64,000 nucleotides of DNA. Origin: Hypoxylon rubiginosum (lineage: Eukaryota; Ascomycota; Sordariomycetes; Xylariales; Hypoxylaceae). The translations under genes and the position numbers were made by a program. A model generated the notes under the pieces. That model had not been told where the DNA came from. It was given only the letters and a program-made list of their open reading frames with translations, and ran no database searches. Below, piece after piece: positions 12,338 to 24,400 of the stretch (positions within the stretch are counted from its first letter, which is position 1; each line of letters starts with the position of its first letter). The stretch covers positions 186,001-250,000 of the forward strand of contig CADCXA010000059.1 of NCBI GenBank assembly GCA_902806565.1. The letters are read 5' to 3'.

Positions 12338-13821
12338 ATTACCTACCTAGGAGGTATGCAAGAGATGAGGCTAGCTGATGTGATTGCAGAAGGAGACGTG
12401 GATGGAGGCAGATGAGCGAAGGTTTGTTTATGATTATGAATCGTAACGAATCTACTGAAGGATATGCATTTTTGGAGAGCCCCTCGGATGTATATTTCAT
12501 GCCGGATTGACCACGCAGAGAATGCGTCATCCGGTTGCTAGAAGCCGCTTTTGAATAATGAGAATTTCTGGCTTTCAAGTCTGCTCTCGTGCCCCTTGCA
12601 TCTGGTAGCTCAGCTCAGCCCTATGTCGCAATTCCCTGAGGCCTCCCTAGCTCATAAATTCGGTGCTCCACTCGCACGCTCGTTGATAAACTCGGTAGTT
12701 GACTTGTACTCTGGCAGACCCAAAATTGCTGAGGTATTTACAGGATAAGGAGGGTCGAAGAAAAGGTAATCATACGTTAGAGAGTAATACTTTTGATATC
12801 ATTCGTTAAGATGAAGCCGCACTCAGGGGGATTATTCTTGCGTGAAAAAGACTGACCATATTTAGGCTGATCCAGGTGTTGTGATTACAGCAATGTGCTG
12901 GCTATATATGCTTGAGGACAATTTGCGAACGATGCGAAGATCAATTCTAAAAAGAAACAGCCAAGAACTGGCCGATAGCACGAGGTATGGGTTAGGTACA
13001 GAAGAGGTGCAGAACGCATACGAAACGTGACTTGATGCCGGCATCCGTTTGTCAGGTAAAAGCCATATGCCTTACGCTACCCTTTCATACGACACACTCA
13101 ATCCCTCGTCCAATGAGAGAGGCCAAGACGAACAATCATAATTCCAAACGAGACTGCATGCAAGCTTAATATCAGACAGGCGGACCCATTGGTGGGTAGG
13201 TCGGGACTGAAGCGAGAAGAATTCCAAGGGTATAAACGAGTCTGGGGTGCAGGTAGACCTATCAAGCAATTCGGTTTTGAAATGCGGCAGATTTAGCCTC
13301 ATTCGAGCGAGAGCCTTAGGAATTTTTACCACTCTGGTAAAGCTGTCTTTTTCCCCCCAGACTCGCGGCTAGGAAACCGTCGAGCAATTCCCTCTTTCAA
13401 CTGACAGAGGGACGGGACCCAAGACCGGATAAAGACGGCGATCATAGCACCCAAAAGAAAACAACAGCTTTCTACTCTTAACCCCTAAAAAGTTATAGGA
13501 CCAAACATTTGCTTCTGCGGGGCTCCATGTGAAGACTCATATCTCTTGCTCTAATTCCTCGTCTCCCTCTGCCGGCCTCCGCTGCGGCCGCCAGCAATGT
13601 CTGCCGCGGCGTTGTTTCTTGGCGTACTCAATGGAGCCATGACAATAAAGATAATTATGAATCCAACATGCGTTGTCGATGGGATTTGTGCTGAATGTGG
13701 TGGCTAAAAAGGAGAGACTCGGCCCCCCTTCGTTCACCTCAAGGGGGAGGCCGTAGACGCTTCATTCAATATCGCAACTCCATCGGGATCGCCTCGAAAA
13801 AAGAAGAGCCTTGCCTCCAGA
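12338..13821. other. intergenic region, no gene seen
   Basis: 1.5 kb without a supportable gene. ACCTACCTAGGAGGT follows the protease stop directly. Open frames here lack recognisable features. The last 150 bp is the presumed promoter of the dioxygenase-like gene; no clear TATA box. Confidence 0.45.
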
Positions 13822-15155
13822 ATGGTGTTCGTGTCCTCGATTGCGGTCACATTGACCGCGGCTTTGTCCCTGACCCCCGTGTTCGTCTTCGGACATCCGG
13901 GTGAGAAGTATGGGAAGCGCGAGGCCACGGAGGAAATGGGTAACGCCCACGTCGTCTCTACAATGAACCGCAGGGCTCTCGAGTCGTGTCAGAACTCACC
14001 TGCGGTGAAGGCCCGCAAGGAACGAGCTAGTGAGTCATTCTGATCTGTTTCTTGCCGTCACAGCAAATCCGAAATGGCCCCCTGAGCCTATAAGCTATGC
14101 AGAAAGACTCGACGACGCATATACAACATATGCAAGAAGGTCCCCGTACTATATCAAAAGCTAACTAAAACCGCTCTAGTCGCTCGCCGAGCAGAGACCT
14201 TCGCACGTCTCCGTCGGGAAAGGAACCTTGAGAATGGTAAGCGCCAGCCAAGCGCACACCCCCTTTTCATTCATTGGCATCCCACTAAGTAGAGGTCAAA
14301 CCAGCCCCCTGGCTGCACCGCAGAGACGCCGCGTCGCTCGAGAAGTGGGCGGCGCAGTCGCACGACAAGACGGGCTCGTACGACTTCGACAAGGACACGC
14401 CCAACAGCGACGTCTTCGGGTCGAACACGAGCTGCATCCTGACGCCGGACAACGCCAACGGGCCGTACTTCGTGTACCAGGAGCACATTCGCAGTGACAT
14501 AACGGAGGGGGTGGTGGGGATACCGCTGCACCTCGAGGTGCAGTTCGTAGACGTACAGACCTGCGAGCCGGCCGAGGGCATCCTGATCGACACGTGGAGC
14601 TGCAACGCGACGGGGGCGTACAGCGGCGTAAGCGCTCGGGGCGAGGGGGGTCTCGGCACGACATACCTTCGAGGCGTGCAGCAAGCGGACGCGGACGGCG
14701 TCGTCACCTTCGACACCATCTTCCCCGGGCACTACCAAGGGAGGGCGACGCACCAGCACCTGATCGCGCACGTGGGCGCCTCGATCCTGCCCAACGGCAC
14801 GTACACGGGCGGCACCGTCGCGCACCTGTCGCAGCTCTTCTTCGACCAGCCCCTGCGCGACGCGATCGAGGCCACGGCGCCGTACGTCACCAACCCGATC
14901 CCGCACACGGCCAACCTCGACGACTGGTTCACCGGGTACGCGGCCACGGCCGACTACGACCCGTTCCCCAACTACATCATGCTCGGCGGCTCCCTCGACG
15001 ACGGCCTCTTCGTCTGGGCCGAGCTCGGCCTCAACACGTCTTCGAACTGGGACTACTACGCCCCCTACGCGTCCACCTGGAAGGAGGGCGGCGGCTACGA
15101 CAACCCCGACTTCGACTTCATGGCCGTGGCCTTCCCGCCGCCGACCCACGGTTAG
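13822..15155 (+). CDS. extracellular intradiol ring-cleavage dioxygenase-like protein
   Basis: Secreted relatives of catechol 1,2- and protocatechuate 3,4-dioxygenases, thought to open catechol-type aromatics. Exons: 13822-14029, 14180-14236, 14305-15155; 371 aa. Signal peptide residues 1-24 (VFVSSIAVTLTAALSLTPVFVFG). An Arg-rich pro-like segment follows, then the dioxygenase beta-sandwich. Iron ligands are visible: Tyr in NGPYFVYQEH, Tyr in FPGHYQGRATHQHL and both His residues of that HQH motif. The downstream DPFPNYIMLGG and the end are typical of the fungal secreted subgroup. The third-exon acceptor was taken at CCAG/14305; an in-frame alternative 12 nt upstream (14293) is too close to the branch CTAAG. 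GC-rich third codon positions in exon 3. Substrate is unproven. Confidence 0.92.
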
Positions 15156-15266
15156 AGGAAGAGAGGGGATATAAGAAGTGTCGCTGTTATGGAAATACCG
15201 GGAGAGGGGGGAGAGTAAATAGATATAGCATGGGTATTCCCATTTTCTAGGTAGTATTTTCAAATA

Positions 15267-15318
15267 AATCAACTTCTCTTTATTTTATTAGTACTGTCAT
15301 AATTTCACCAGCCAATCA
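15267..15318. repeat. 52-bp dispersed repeat, copy 1
   Basis: Matches 47678-47729 over 52 bases with six differences, all transitions, and no gaps. Core: TTCTCTTTATTTTATTAGTA. Both copies stand within about 120 bp of inverted-repeat structures, so they may be parts of the same family of small transposable elements. Confidence 0.8.
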
Positions 15319-15431
15319 ATAAAGGAAGCTCGCGATAATAACCGCCTGTCCCCCCCCCTCAGCCGAAGGACGGGTCACGCAGCTATATATTCCATAGCAA
15401 CAAAGCACTTTCCATCGGCCGGGAGCTCCTG

Positions 15432-15602
15432 TAACCACTAGGCCACCGTGGGCCAAGTGGCCCAATGGCCTAGTGGTTAAAGTGTGAGACCCGGCCCCGC
15501 CCCGCGCCCGGCCCCTCAGTAAAATCCTCCCGAGGATTTTCGTAAGCCAGGTTCGAGCCCCGCCGGGGGCTCGAACCTGGCTGAGCTTTTGCATTTTTTT
15601 TT
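15432..15602 (+). mobile_element. tRNA-like/SINE-like element with paired A and B boxes
   Basis: Box A-like TGGCCTAGTGG at 15466-15476 and box B-like GGTTCGAGCCC at 15550-15560 are followed by a run of nine T at 15594-15602, a Pol III terminator. Each box is also present inverted: TAACCACTAGGCCA (15432-15445) pairs with 15466-15479, and 15545-15561 pairs perfectly with 15566-15582 (17 bp, loop GCCG). Between them AAAATCCTC/GAGGATTTT (15521-15540) makes a third hairpin. The order and spacing suit an internal Pol III promoter, and the TAGTGGTTAAAG segment resembles the D-arm of long-arm (Ser/Leu) tRNAs. No intact cloverleaf is formed, so this is a tRNA-derived element or tRNA relic, not a working tRNA. 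Confidence 0.55.
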
Positions 15603-16509
15603 CCTTGATTAAAACAATAGAAATTCATCACCATGTTTTTTACTCTGCCTTCGGGTACTGCGCTTTAACTATATGTAAGTACCTAAAAAATACTTCTGAT
15701 ACAGCAGCTTTCCATGTAAATTGCTAGTACCTAATTTCAGACCTTCTCCTTCTTGGTCGTGGGCGCAGGAGCATCGGCTGGCACCAAGGGGTACCGTAGA
15801 TGATATCTAAGCGTTACGTGCATGAGGCATGGATCCATCGGCACGCACAGGAATGCCAGGACTCGATTTCATGCACAACTTGCGCTATTATTCGCGCCTC
15901 CTGGAAGCAGTGCCAGCCGCGCGTAGTATGGCTCACGGGAAGATGGATTCGGTTACATCAGATACCGTATCTTACAGTCATTCGCAGAGAAAGGTCCGCT
16001 CGCAATTCCAAAGCTTGTCAAATAGGAGAAGAGTAGGCACCCATTACGAACCATTACGAAAAAGATGAATACCTAGGTGATCGTAGGTATGGGGTACTGA
16101 AAAAAAAAAGGCAACATCCCGAAACTTACCACTAGGCCATTACCTCACCTAACTGAGTTGGTTCACGGAGCACGGCTGGTAGTGGTAACCTGGGCCTGTT
16201 GAATTACTGACAGATTAAAGCATATTATAAACCTTTGGGGGCAGAGGGTGCACAAAAGTTGCTTATAGTACACGGTCCTGCAAGCCACCTCGAGCTCGAA
16301 ACATTAGATAGACTTGCCAGCATTAGAAGTATTGGTATAAATTAGAGTAAATTCATGGTATCCTGTCATCAGTTGCGTATACATTACCTCCCACTCCGTG
16401 CTTCGACTGCTTTTTCTTAACACGCCCCTGAAAGAAAGCAACCCTTCACGCTGGGACGGCCTACCTTCCCATCCCCATCCCCATCCCCATCTCAACCCCC
16501 TAGTACAGA

Positions 16510-17841
16510 TCATAAGTAAACAAACTCCCACTCGCCCGTCTCTTCCCTTCCCAGCTCGTCTACCGGCAGCACCTCGTCGCTCGCGCCAGTCCAATACCTG
16601 CAATTCTCCCTCGCCAGCCGCGGGTGCCACGCGGCGCCCAGGCACTCGCGCACCTTGCTATCCCTGGCCTTCTCGATCGCCCCCATCTCGCACTCCTCCA
16701 CGCACTCGGTCCGCGAATTCACCGTCAGCACCTTGTCGTGCCGCGGGAACTCCACTTCCTCTGCGTCCCTCTTTCCCTTCTCCCCCTTGCCGTGCTTCTC
16801 GTGCTTTCCATGCTTTCCGTGCTTCTTCCCTTTCTTCTTCTCCTTCTTCTCCCCCTCCCCCTTCTCGTGGCGAGGCAGCGGCACCCCGCACCGCACCCGG
16901 TACGCATGCTCGAGCTCCTTGTGGATGACGCGCGTCTCGTCGTCGTCGACGGCGCCGCCCAGCAGGCCGCCGACGAGTCCGCTTAGCCCGTGGTCCAGGT
17001 CCAGCCCCAGCTTCCCGACGCCGAGCAGGTCTAGATACAGGGATAGGTCGTGCGGGTCCAGCCCGGAGATCGTCGTCACGTCCATCCGGAAGTACTCGGC
17101 GTCGCAGTACACGGGCGCGGGGTGCGGCGGCGCCGGGTGGTCCGGATGCGCGGGGCGCACGGGGGCGGGAGGTGTGGGGGAGGCCGGGGGTTCCTGGGCC
17201 GGTGTTGCTGGGGCCGGGGGCGCGGCGGTCGGTGCTGGTGGTGGTGTGGGTATGTGCACTGGTGGCTGTTCGAGCGTTGCTGAGGTGGATGTAGAGGTAG
17301 AGGTTAAGGTGGAGGGAGTAGCCGTGATGAAGGTGGAAAGGTGGCCTCTGTAGACAGACGTGGTGACTTGCGTCAAAAAGGTCGAAGTGACAAACATCAT
17401 AGACGAAGTACATTTTGAGGTAGTGGTAGTAGATGGCGTCGCCGGTATCGCCTCTTGAGTCTGTATGCTTGGCGATTGGCCCTTAGGTTGATCAGCCGGC
17501 ACGTTGGGGATGTCATCGGGCTTGCTGCTCTCCACATTCCCCCCTTCAACGGGCTTAGATTGCGGTGCCTCGAACGAAGCCGGGCCTTGGGGCGGCGAAT
17601 TTGCTGCAAGCGGAGGATACATGTACTGTTCGCGATAGGTAGCGAGAACCGGATTTGCTGGTTGCGTGGGCTTGATGCAGATCATGCCCGACTGGACGTC
17701 GATATCATGCTGAGTCTCCGGCATGCGAATGTGTATAGATCCGCAGACGTCAAACAGGTTGGCCTGTGCCGCCGCCATGTCGATCATGCAGGCGCCCGTC
17801 GACGGCATGTACTGCACGCCTAAGTGGGCGAGAGCTGCCAT
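16510..17841 (-). CDS. hypothetical Pro/Thr-rich and Lys/His-rich protein with Cys-containing C-terminus
   Basis: 443 aa from the ATG at 17841 (AGCATGGC, good context); the frame stays open a further 90 nt upstream without ATG, so an upstream exon is possible. Residues about 1-100 hold several Cys and a moderately conserved-looking start. About 100-265 is Pro/Thr/Ser-rich linker with PTPPPAPTAAPPAPATPAQE-type sequence. About 335-370 is a basic run of KHGKHGKHEKHGKGEKGK type. The end (about 385-435) has VNSRTECVEECE, CLGAAWHP and NCRYWTG, a spacing that weakly recalls PAN/apple modules. A TATA-like sequence lies at 18156-18166. No signal peptide is visible from this start. Function unknown. 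Confidence 0.6.
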   Translation of the reverse strand: MAALAHLGVQYMPSTGACMIDMAAAQANLFDVCGSIHIRMPETQHDIDVQSGMICIKPTQPANPVLATYREQYMYPPLAANSPPQGPASFEAPQSKPVEGGNVESSKPDDIPNVPADQPKGQSPSIQTQEAIPATPSTTTTSKCTSSMMFVTSTFLTQVTTSVYRGHLSTFITATPSTLTSTSTSTSATLEQPPVHIPTPPPAPTAAPPAPATPAQEPPASPTPPAPVRPAHPDHPAPPHPAPVYCDAEYFRMDVTTISGLDPHDLSLYLDLLGVGKLGLDLDHGLSGLVGGLLGGAVDDDETRVIHKELEHAYRVRCGVPLPRHEKGEGEKKEKKKGKKHGKHGKHEKHGKGEKGKRDAEEVEFPRHDKVLTVNSRTECVEECEMGAIEKARDSKVRECLGAAWHPRLARENCRYWTGASDEVLPVDELGREETGEWEFVYL

Positions 17842-18843
17842 GCTTTCTTTTGAAGCCGATATATTCGAGGAAAAATCTAGTTGGAGGCCGGAACTGGAGG
17901 TAGAGCCCTCGACTTCGTGGAGCAAATATGGGTTAAAGTATTAGTGATTAGGCTGAGGTTAATCAGGTATAAGTATTATATAAGAAGGTAAGCGCTTCAG
18001 CAAGCTGGAGATATTATATGATGGTGATAGCAATCGGCCGCCAACACGACTCAGTATTACTTATTAAGTTCTCTGTCGTAGGTAGATGCATAAGGGTGAA
18101 GTGATAGTGTGTGTGTCCATGTAAAGTTGAGAGCCATGGCCGGGTGATCGGCAGGCTTTTATATAGGCGGTTCCTGGGGCCATGATACCCTTTCGTATGG
18201 TGTTGTCGGGAGGAATTCAAAAGGTACAGGGCGGACTGAGGTCGTCCCTACTCGAATCCAATACTTGTGTCCCTTAGCTTAGGGGTAGCCCCTGGCGAGA
18301 GAGTATCTGTCAGCTTCGAGGGTTGGGCTGGTGAATTCGGGTTAGTTAGTATGCGCCCTGAGACGCCACTTCGCCTCGATTAGAGAAAAGGGGACAATAC
18401 CGCCGAAATATGTGGCCAATTCGCAACGAAGGGATAAGAAAGATAGGGAGCAAACTTCAAAAGGTGGCGCTGCGGATGGCCAGAACCACTTCGTATGATG
18501 GGAGGAATGTAGGGATGGTCCGAATTAAATAGATTGGTCTGGGACACTGGATCAATTGAAAATGCATAGTATGTACCTATCTTGGTTCCGAGAACGCCTA
18601 GCCATATGTGTGAAGCGTTACGGACCGATGAAAAAAAAGAAGCACAATAAACCGATCCCCTATTACTCATTCAAAACCGTTGCCACACGCCTCGAAGCCT
18701 TAAAAGCTTTATTCTCTGTACCCATGCAGAGGACTTGCGAAATTCAGCATGAAAAGGTCGTTCTTCTCGGCGTGTTGATACCATTAACAGTCATGCTCGC
18801 GATTCGCCTCCAATCCGCCTTTTGGCTCGTCGACCGTCTTATC
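17842..18843. other. upstream and intergenic region
   Basis: Leader and promoter of the hypothetical protein ending at 16510 (TATATAAAAG on the minus strand at about 18156-18166), then about 600 bp with no supportable gene, down to the kinase stop. Confidence 0.45.
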
Positions 18844-21457
18844 CTATAAGCCGCCGACGCTAGTGGTAGGTGGACCTTTCCCCGCTCGTCTACCCAGCAG
18901 AGTCGCTCCGTCCAGGCTGAGTTCGAAGGCTCCACGCTGCTTATTGCGATCGCGGACCTGCTGCCGGGCCGCCTGAGCTACGGTGGCACTATGTTGACCG
19001 TAGCCTCGGTCTTTGTCGGTTTGTCGATCTCGCTCGCGACCGCGTTCCTGGTCCTTACCCAGGTTCGTCTTCCGCATGCTTTGTTCCAGTGACTGCGCTT
19101 CGGTCTTGTGCACGTATTCGGGATCCGACCCTTCCTCCTCCGAGTCTTCATGTAGACCAGCTAGTCGTGATGGCGGTGCACCACCTTTGGCGCCGACCTG
19201 CTTTCTTCGCTTGGCCTCTTCCTCTTGTCGATGTACCGAGTAACCAACATCGAAAATCTCTCGCAGGTTCACCGCGCCAGGTGATCTGAAGTCCATGCGA
19301 CGCTCACCATCGACGAAACGTCCCGCATCGAATGCACGTAGCACTTCCTGGCCCTGCTTCTTCTCCTCGCGTGGCGTAGGACCAGCTTTTTGTACCCATG
19401 GGTGAGCTAAAAACTCCTTGATCGTATATCGCTCATCGGGGTCGACGGCTAGCAAGTGCGAGATGAGGTCCTGAGCGGACTTAGAGATATCATCCCACCA
19501 AGGCGATAGGAACGTATATTGCCCTTTTGCCACCTTTTCGGTAAGAACCTCGATACTTTCGTCGTAGAACGGAGGGAAACCGCAGAGTAATGTGTACAAC
19601 ACACAGCCGAGAGCCCACATGTCAACCGACTTGGAATAACGTTCATCCTTCACGATTTCAGGTGCTGTATAACCGACGGTACCACATGGCGTCATGGTCT
19701 GGTTGTCCCATACTATCTTCGATAGGCCGAAGTCTGCGATCTTGATCTGACCAATTCCTCCGGCTCCAACACCCTTGACAAATTCGCCCTCGTCCACCTT
19801 GTCTTCATCGCCAGGTTGCTTCGGCTTTGGATGCTTGGCTGGGACGACGGGTATTGGACTGAATAAGATGTTCTCCGGTTTTATATCACTATTGGCCCAC
19901 AAGTCAGCACGTTACTTCAGGGGATGTATTTGGTTACTTTGTGACGTCACCGTCGCTTAACTCAGCCGCCTCACTGCACCCTCAGGTGATACAGCGGACT
20001 CGTACGAGTGGGCAGGTTTCGAATGTCGCGGTTGAACAAGGTAATATTGCCATTACTTACCGATGCACGACGCCCTTTTCCTCGTGGAGATATTCGAGTG
20101 CTTGCGCGACCTGGACAATGACGTGTCTCGAGAGATCTTCGCTGAAGTAGGTGAGGCGGACAATTTGGTGGAAGAGCTCTCCACCTGGTGCTAACTCCAG
20201 GATGATATAATAGTATTGTCTTGATTCTGAAAAATCAACAAGCTTGATGATATTAGGGTGATCCAACTGCCGCATGATCTGAACCTCCTTCAATATGTTC
20301 GCTCGCTATGATGAACCGTTAGTCTTATTCGAATCCAAAACCAACTCGGCAACATGTGCAGATAATGATGTGGCAAGACAGATAAAGATTCAAAACACCA
20401 GACCCCAACGTGTATGAAGGCGAATTAAGAGGTAGCCGAGTAGAGAGGACACTATAGTTAAAATTTGACAAAAGAAAGGAATATCTCCGCACCTCTGCTG
20501 CCTTCGGAACCTTCTTGAAATCCGGATGTAAATGTTTGTTGCCCTAAAATCGGACCCCAATGGTTGGTAAAGGAAACGCTTGATTTGTTGGAAACAAAAA
20601 TAGAGATGGCGACCAGAAAACAAACAAGAACAAAAAAGACTTGTCGGCGACATGGACACAACCAACAGCCGGGAACTTACCTGTATGTTGTTCATTTCGT
20701 ATTTTCGAACGACCTTGATGGCAACCTCGCCGGCGTTACCGCTCAGGTCTTTCGCGCGGTACACGTTGCTGAATGCGCCGTCTCCCATCTTCTCGAGCAA
20801 TTCCCATCGTTCCAGGCCCGGGTACTTGGGGAATTTGTTCCTGCTTTCGTTCTCCTCTTGTACGAGCTTAGCGACATGAGGATCATCTACTCGGCTCTTG
20901 CTCTTGCTCGAAGAAACGCGCTGGTTGGCCTCGACATGGTGGGCGGCGGCGGCTTCGGCCTGCGCTACGCGGTTTGAATTTTGAACATCTCCCGGCTGGG
21001 CAGAGTAGGCTTCGGCGACGTTGTTTCGATGTTGCCCGTTAGCGGCTGAGTGACCAGGCTCGGTTGCGTGACCCATAGTTTTGTTAGTAGCAGGCTGTTG
21101 GGAAGAATAATCATGTTTTCGTGGAGGTTCTTCGTAGTTGGTCGCCCTGGCCTGCTTGCCTATTTGGGGTAGGTGATGTCAGTGGGACATGTATACGAGG
21201 TACGGTATGGTTATAGTAGTTCAACCCAGAATATCAGGTTTAGGAAAGAAAAGGATAAGTGAAGTCGTAAGGCTCAAAATGTGAAAACAAGAGGAATGAA
21301 TGGTTCTTTAACCTGGAGAGGCAGAGCAAACGTGGCCCAACGAATGAACCGCGTTGGTGTTGATGGTGCAAAGGATGTAAAGGAAGGAAAACAAGGAGGG
21401 GCAATAAGGAAGCGTACCATGACGGATGAAATTCTTAAGTTGTTGAATTGTCGACAT
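18844..21457 (-). CDS. CAMK-group Ser/Thr protein kinase, RCK2/Srk1 (MAPKAP kinase) type
   Basis: Stress-pathway kinase of the type phosphorylated by the Hog1/Sty1 MAP kinase; this role is from the family. Exons: 21457-21418, 21159-20681, 20305-20061, 19888-18844; 602 aa; introns 258, 375, 172 nt. The tiny first exon encodes 13 residues (MSTIQQLKNFIRH) plus one base and joins in frame to GKQARATNYEE, as expected for fungal homologues; the ATG at 21076 would lose it. Glycine loop GDGAFSNV (about 139-146), Lys162 in VAIKVV, catalytic Asp256 in HRDIKPEN, Asp307 in ADFGLS, and YTAPEIV. About 30 extra acidic residues sit between the HRD and DFG motifs, a feature of RCK2/Srk1 kinases. The C-terminal 150 residues are basic, charged and disordered. 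Confidence 0.94.
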
Positions 21458-24400
21458 TTTTAGTAACCCGGGCGTCACACCCAGATGCGACTGAGCCTTT
21501 CCTTTGCACTCCCTTCTCTAGGGCTGTCTCTTCTTTTGCGAGACAACAAACTCGGAGGTGCCACCGTTCTAAGGGGGCCCCCAAGGTTCCAAGGCTCCAA
21601 GGTTCCAAGGACCAAAGCAAACCACACTACAGGTGCAGAACAGGTGCTTGTTGCTACTTCTTGCTGCTGCTACCAAAATAACTGAACCTAGTAAGTACCG
21701 CGACGGGAAGCTGCTGGATGCCGGTATTTAGTTCGCGGGTTTGGCTTTCGGTAATGTGCCTAACCTATTGTGCGATCCGAAATTTTGACCAAATGGTTCG
21801 GGGACAGATTCGGGAGCGGGAATGGGAGTGGGAATGGGAATGGGTATGGAAATAGGAATCTCGATGTCTTGATTTGTAACAGAAGACGTATGCACGTGTG
21901 AGGGTAGAGTAAGAAAGTAGACCAAGAAGAATGGCAACGGGTAATAGGAGGTATGTAGGCAAGTTTCCCCTCTGCTCTGTTTCTTGTTTCGCTGAAATGT
22001 AAATCACAAGCTTCTCTATCGTGTGGGCTATGCCTGTCTCTCTCTCTCTCTCTCTCTCTCTGTTTCTCTCTTTGGGTCTCTCTGGATCTCTCTCTTCGCA
22101 CACGCACAATGCTAGACCGAATAGAAAATGAGGCGCTGTCACGTAGGATTGTCTAGGTATGTCGAAAATACAGATCTAAAATCCCCAAGGTAGAAGGAAA
22201 AAATAGTAACAAGTAGACCCAAATGGTTGTAGATTTGATCCAGAGTCGTGGCTCTGGGATTTGGGGAAGAATTATCAATGGGAAGAAGAAAAAGGTGGGA
22301 AAATGACGACTGTGCGAGTAGTTGAACGGCTGGCGGCATCGACACTACTACGTTATTTATTGTACATTTACATGGTTATGGGCCTGGTTCTAGTGCTTGT
22401 ATCCGAGATCAATGTCGCCTGATGATGTAGTGGGTTTAGCGTACCGGAGCGTACCTAACTTTTTGCTATCTCACTAGCACCCCTTAGGAGCTTAGGGGGG
22501 CCAGGGGTGTCTCACCTTTAAACATGGAGGCCTTGCTATTTGGTAGAAAAAGGCCCTGCTGCTAAATCCAGTACTGATACATGACGAGCATGAGGATTAT
22601 TGTACCAGCCCAGTGTACTACACGTACCTGAAAAATAAAAATAAAAATAAAAACCCGGCGCAAAGGCGCGCGGCTCGCCCAGTTTCGCCACGGGCGTCTT
22701 TGAAACATTCGATAACAATTACAAGTGTGGCTACGAACGTACACATGTACCAACCAGGACCAAAAATCCGGTATTTGGTAGGCAGGTAGGGCAAAGGGGA
22801 GCATTGCAAGTGGTGCAAGGCCGGAACAATTTAGCTTAAGATGCTGACAAAACCTGCTCGAGGCCTAATAGGACGAATTCATGAAAAAGATGGCCATGTA
22901 TGGCCATAAATGTATTTATGCATGTATGCATGTTGTATGCATGTGTATGTGAGGTGGGCTCGCTGACTGACTGGTACCCGAAATTGCTTGATCTGGCACG
23001 AGGTAGAACAAAGCAACGAATCAGGTTTAACTGGAGGCACATTTGATATAAGGAGACGGATGTACAGTACATCTATCACGTATGGCACATATTGCCATCT
23101 CGATACCTATACCTATACATATCGCAATCCCAAAAGAAACATCTGGGTTAATCTATAGGAAACAAAAACGATACACTCAGGGTATCGGTACTGACATCGG
23201 TACTGACGCCGGTACCAGTACCAGTACTTCAAGTTGACGAGACGCGACTCATCCAGACCCAGATACTGAATTAAGGCGCATGCAGTCCGTTTTGCATGAC
23301 ACTTTTCATCATCGTCTTCGTCGACATCGGAAATTAAGCCCGGTATCACTATCCAGAATAAACTCGCAATAAACAGCCAAGGCAGACCAAGCTCCCAGAT
23401 GAGCCCATTGACGAGGAGGGTGTGCGAACCAAACCCCCAAACACTGTAGCATCCATCTCTGTCTTTAGCATATACGTGCCTATCGTTCTGACAGTCTGAT
23501 CAGCCAAACTTTCAACTTTCGATGTGGGGAGGACGTATGATGCTCTACCGAGAAACGGTAAGGCATCTACAGGTTACAGTAAGTACCTGCGATGACGGTG
23601 ACGATGATCTACGTGGGGAAACATGGAAAATGCCTCCCGCTCATAGTGTCCCACTTGGATGGATATGGTATTGTACACATCACACTTTGCTACATAATAT
23701 AGTAGTTGACAGACCGTCTCGCGGCTCTGGCCGTGAGCGTACGTATATATGTAGCACAGGAGGATTCTTCCTGCATTAATTATCATGCCCAACAAAGATC
23801 GTAGGGTCCGAATATCCTTACATGGGAGTTAGGTATATATATAAAAGGCCTTGTAATTCCATACTTGGCAACTTGGAAGCTCGCGAAAACATGTAAGTAA
23901 ACACCCGCATACCCTGGACTATTAGTGAGTGTTGTTGTACTGTACAGATACGATACTTGAATACATGTGTACATAACATAAACCCGATTCATTCAAATAG
24001 ACTTGGCAAACGTGACTGGTTGGAGACGCGCAGGCAGGGGTTTAGATTCACCTTATCTCGTTAGACTGGTCCGGATATAAAATTGCAGAAACAGAAATAC
24101 GAAAAGCATGATAAACACGGAAAAGGACAATACTTGTACTTGGAAGAAATGCCATGGTTTTTCTTTCTTTCTTTTGTTTATGGAAGATCATCAGGGCGTA
24201 TTCTGACCTCTGACCATTTGATGCTCCGCCAGGGCTCATCACGAAATCCATGACTCTTTCATGCTAAGGACCCCGACGAAAGAATGAATGCCCCCCCATC
24301 AATGCGCCATGACGTACGGGGTATCGTCATTTCTCAGTCAGCTCCACTTAGATTCCACCTGCACTCTGCACTATGCTGTCCCCACTATTTCCCTTGGAAA

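Larger units (their letters stand above)
15156..16509. other. intergenic region with tRNA-like element and dispersed repeat
   Basis: It holds a 52-bp dispersed repeat (15267-15318) and a tRNA-like hairpin element (15432-15602), both listed separately. The rest has only short frames. CCTAGG occurs near 16072 and a CCCCAT repeat at about 16467-16490. Confidence 0.5.

Noticed and set aside
14271..15272. 333-codon minus-strand frame antisense to the dioxygenase gene
   Set aside because: Arg/Val/Gly-rich shadow frame caused by GC-rich third positions of the real gene.
15738..15820. Minus-strand tail reading YPLVPADAPAPTTKKEKV before a stop
   Set aside because: It looks like a protein C-terminus, but only 27 codons follow an ATG and no upstream exon could be found.
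18556..18849. 97-codon plus-strand frame beside the kinase stop
   Set aside because: Composition is not coding-like, no TATA box or homology-like motif was seen, and it runs into the 3' end of the kinase gene.
20390..21076. Start of the kinase at ATG 21076 and read-through of its 375-nt intron
   Set aside because: The splice GG|GC from the short exon at 21457-21418 keeps frame and supplies the conserved N-terminus; the intron has good GTAAGT and TAG sites.
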